In this document: one piece after another, positions 5,634 to 5,856 of the stretch
Numbering within the stretch: position 1 is the stretch's first letter
How the letters are laid out: each line of letters begins with the position of its first letter
Assembly (NCBI GenBank): GCA_003242115.1
Contig: QBMP01000125.1
Coordinates: 1 to 5,856 of the forward strand
Reading direction: 5' to 3'
Source of the DNA: Phormidesmis priestleyi
Lineage (GTDB): Bacteria; Cyanobacteriota; Cyanobacteriia; Phormidesmidales; Phormidesmidaceae
DNA length: 5,856 bases
Position numbers and translations under genes: made by a program
Notes under the pieces: generated by a model
What the model was told of the DNA's origin: nothing
The model's database searches: none
The model's input: the letters and a program-made list of their open reading frames with translations, nothing else

Positions 5634-5856
5634 TCGAAGACTACAAAAGCGTCGGCGCTGGCATCAACTTGCAAGATCTTACGCTCAGCGCTGATGGCAG
5701 CTCTCTGGCGACCATTATAAAAGTCTCCTTAGCCGCTGATCCAGCAGCCATCCAATACTCTCAGAACATATGGCAGCTCGACGATAATGGCCGATTTATT
5801 CTCACCTCTCACTCTCAGCTTTTCTCGGCAGGCGAGGCAATCGACATATTTGCCGA

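Larger units (their letters stand above)
4905..5856 (+). pseudogene. Broken gene for an SLH-domain / WD40-like beta-propeller surface protein (5' truncated, frameshifted, runs off the edge)
   Basis: One frame is open from 4905, after TAG 4902-4904. From 4953 it encodes the end of a cyanobacterial SLH domain: DDIAPWARPSLAAATEAQ, then LVVNYP, then SRADVAAYVYQALVKEG. SLH domains anchor proteins to the cell wall or envelope. The first ordinary start codon in this frame is GTG 5079, already inside the SLH motif, and the signal peptide and earlier SLH repeats are absent, so the 5' end is lost. Propeller-like blades follow: LQIWNTQTGALLKEI, LSVWSVETGDRLW and LSIHDVVTGNALQSLDF. Between about 5613 and 5630 homology passes to another frame, which continues NVEDYKSVGAG, then LTLSADGSSLATI, to the right edge. 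The original frame runs on only as unrelated residues to TAA 5718-5720. A single sequencing error could explain the frameshift but not the missing start. If expressed from GTG 5079 the product would be a 213-aa fragment without a signal peptide. Confidence 0.75.

Noticed and set aside
1..5856. CRISPR arrays, tRNA or rRNA genes, riboswitches
   Set aside because: No spaced direct repeats, cloverleaf or known aptamer pattern was seen on either strand.

Overview
The window looks cyanobacterial. It holds four copies of the octamer GCGATCGC (HIP1), where about 0.1 would be expected by chance in 5.9 kb. Its genes are also of types common in filamentous cyanobacteria: a CheB/CheR/histidine-kinase hybrid, a cyanobacterial-style SLH domain joined to a beta-propeller, and an IS200/IS605 end. 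No finer placement can be supported from this sequence alone.

Layout. Positions 1-55 are the right end of an IS200/IS605-family insertion sequence that enters from the left. They carry the last codons of a probable tnpB frame, an imperfect hairpin with one bulged T, a GAAT tetranucleotide at the 5' foot and TCAA just beyond the 3' foot. Positions 56-284 are flanking or intergenic DNA with a strong 11-bp stem-loop at 185-210. A small XRE-type helix-turn-helix gene (285-566) follows, with a clear Shine-Dalgarno. After 35 nt comes the main gene (602-4828, 1408 aa), a soluble multidomain sensor: CheB methylesterase, CheR methyltransferase, a PAS-like linker, a heptad-repeat coiled coil, two PAS domains, histidine kinase and C-terminal receiver. 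From 4829 to about 4904 nothing convincing is seen. From about 4905 to the right edge there is a broken gene for an SLH-plus-WD40-like protein. It has lost its 5' part and carries an internal frameshift near 5613-5630.

How the parts fit. The XRE gene and the hybrid kinase are on the same strand and close together, so they probably form one transcription unit, with the small regulator as a candidate local controller or partner (inference). The kinase keeps the key catalytic residues of every enzymatic domain, so methylesterase, methyltransferase, autokinase and phosphorelay functions are all potentially present. It has no transmembrane segment, and no chemoreceptor gene is visible here, so its target is unknown. 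The two edges look like genome-turnover debris: an insertion-sequence end on the left and a decayed surface-protein gene on the right.

No wholly new system is demonstrated. The points most worth checking are the IS end and its implied omega-RNA guide, the C9 tract directly after the kinase start codon, the XRE/hybrid-kinase pairing, and the two lesions in the SLH-propeller gene.
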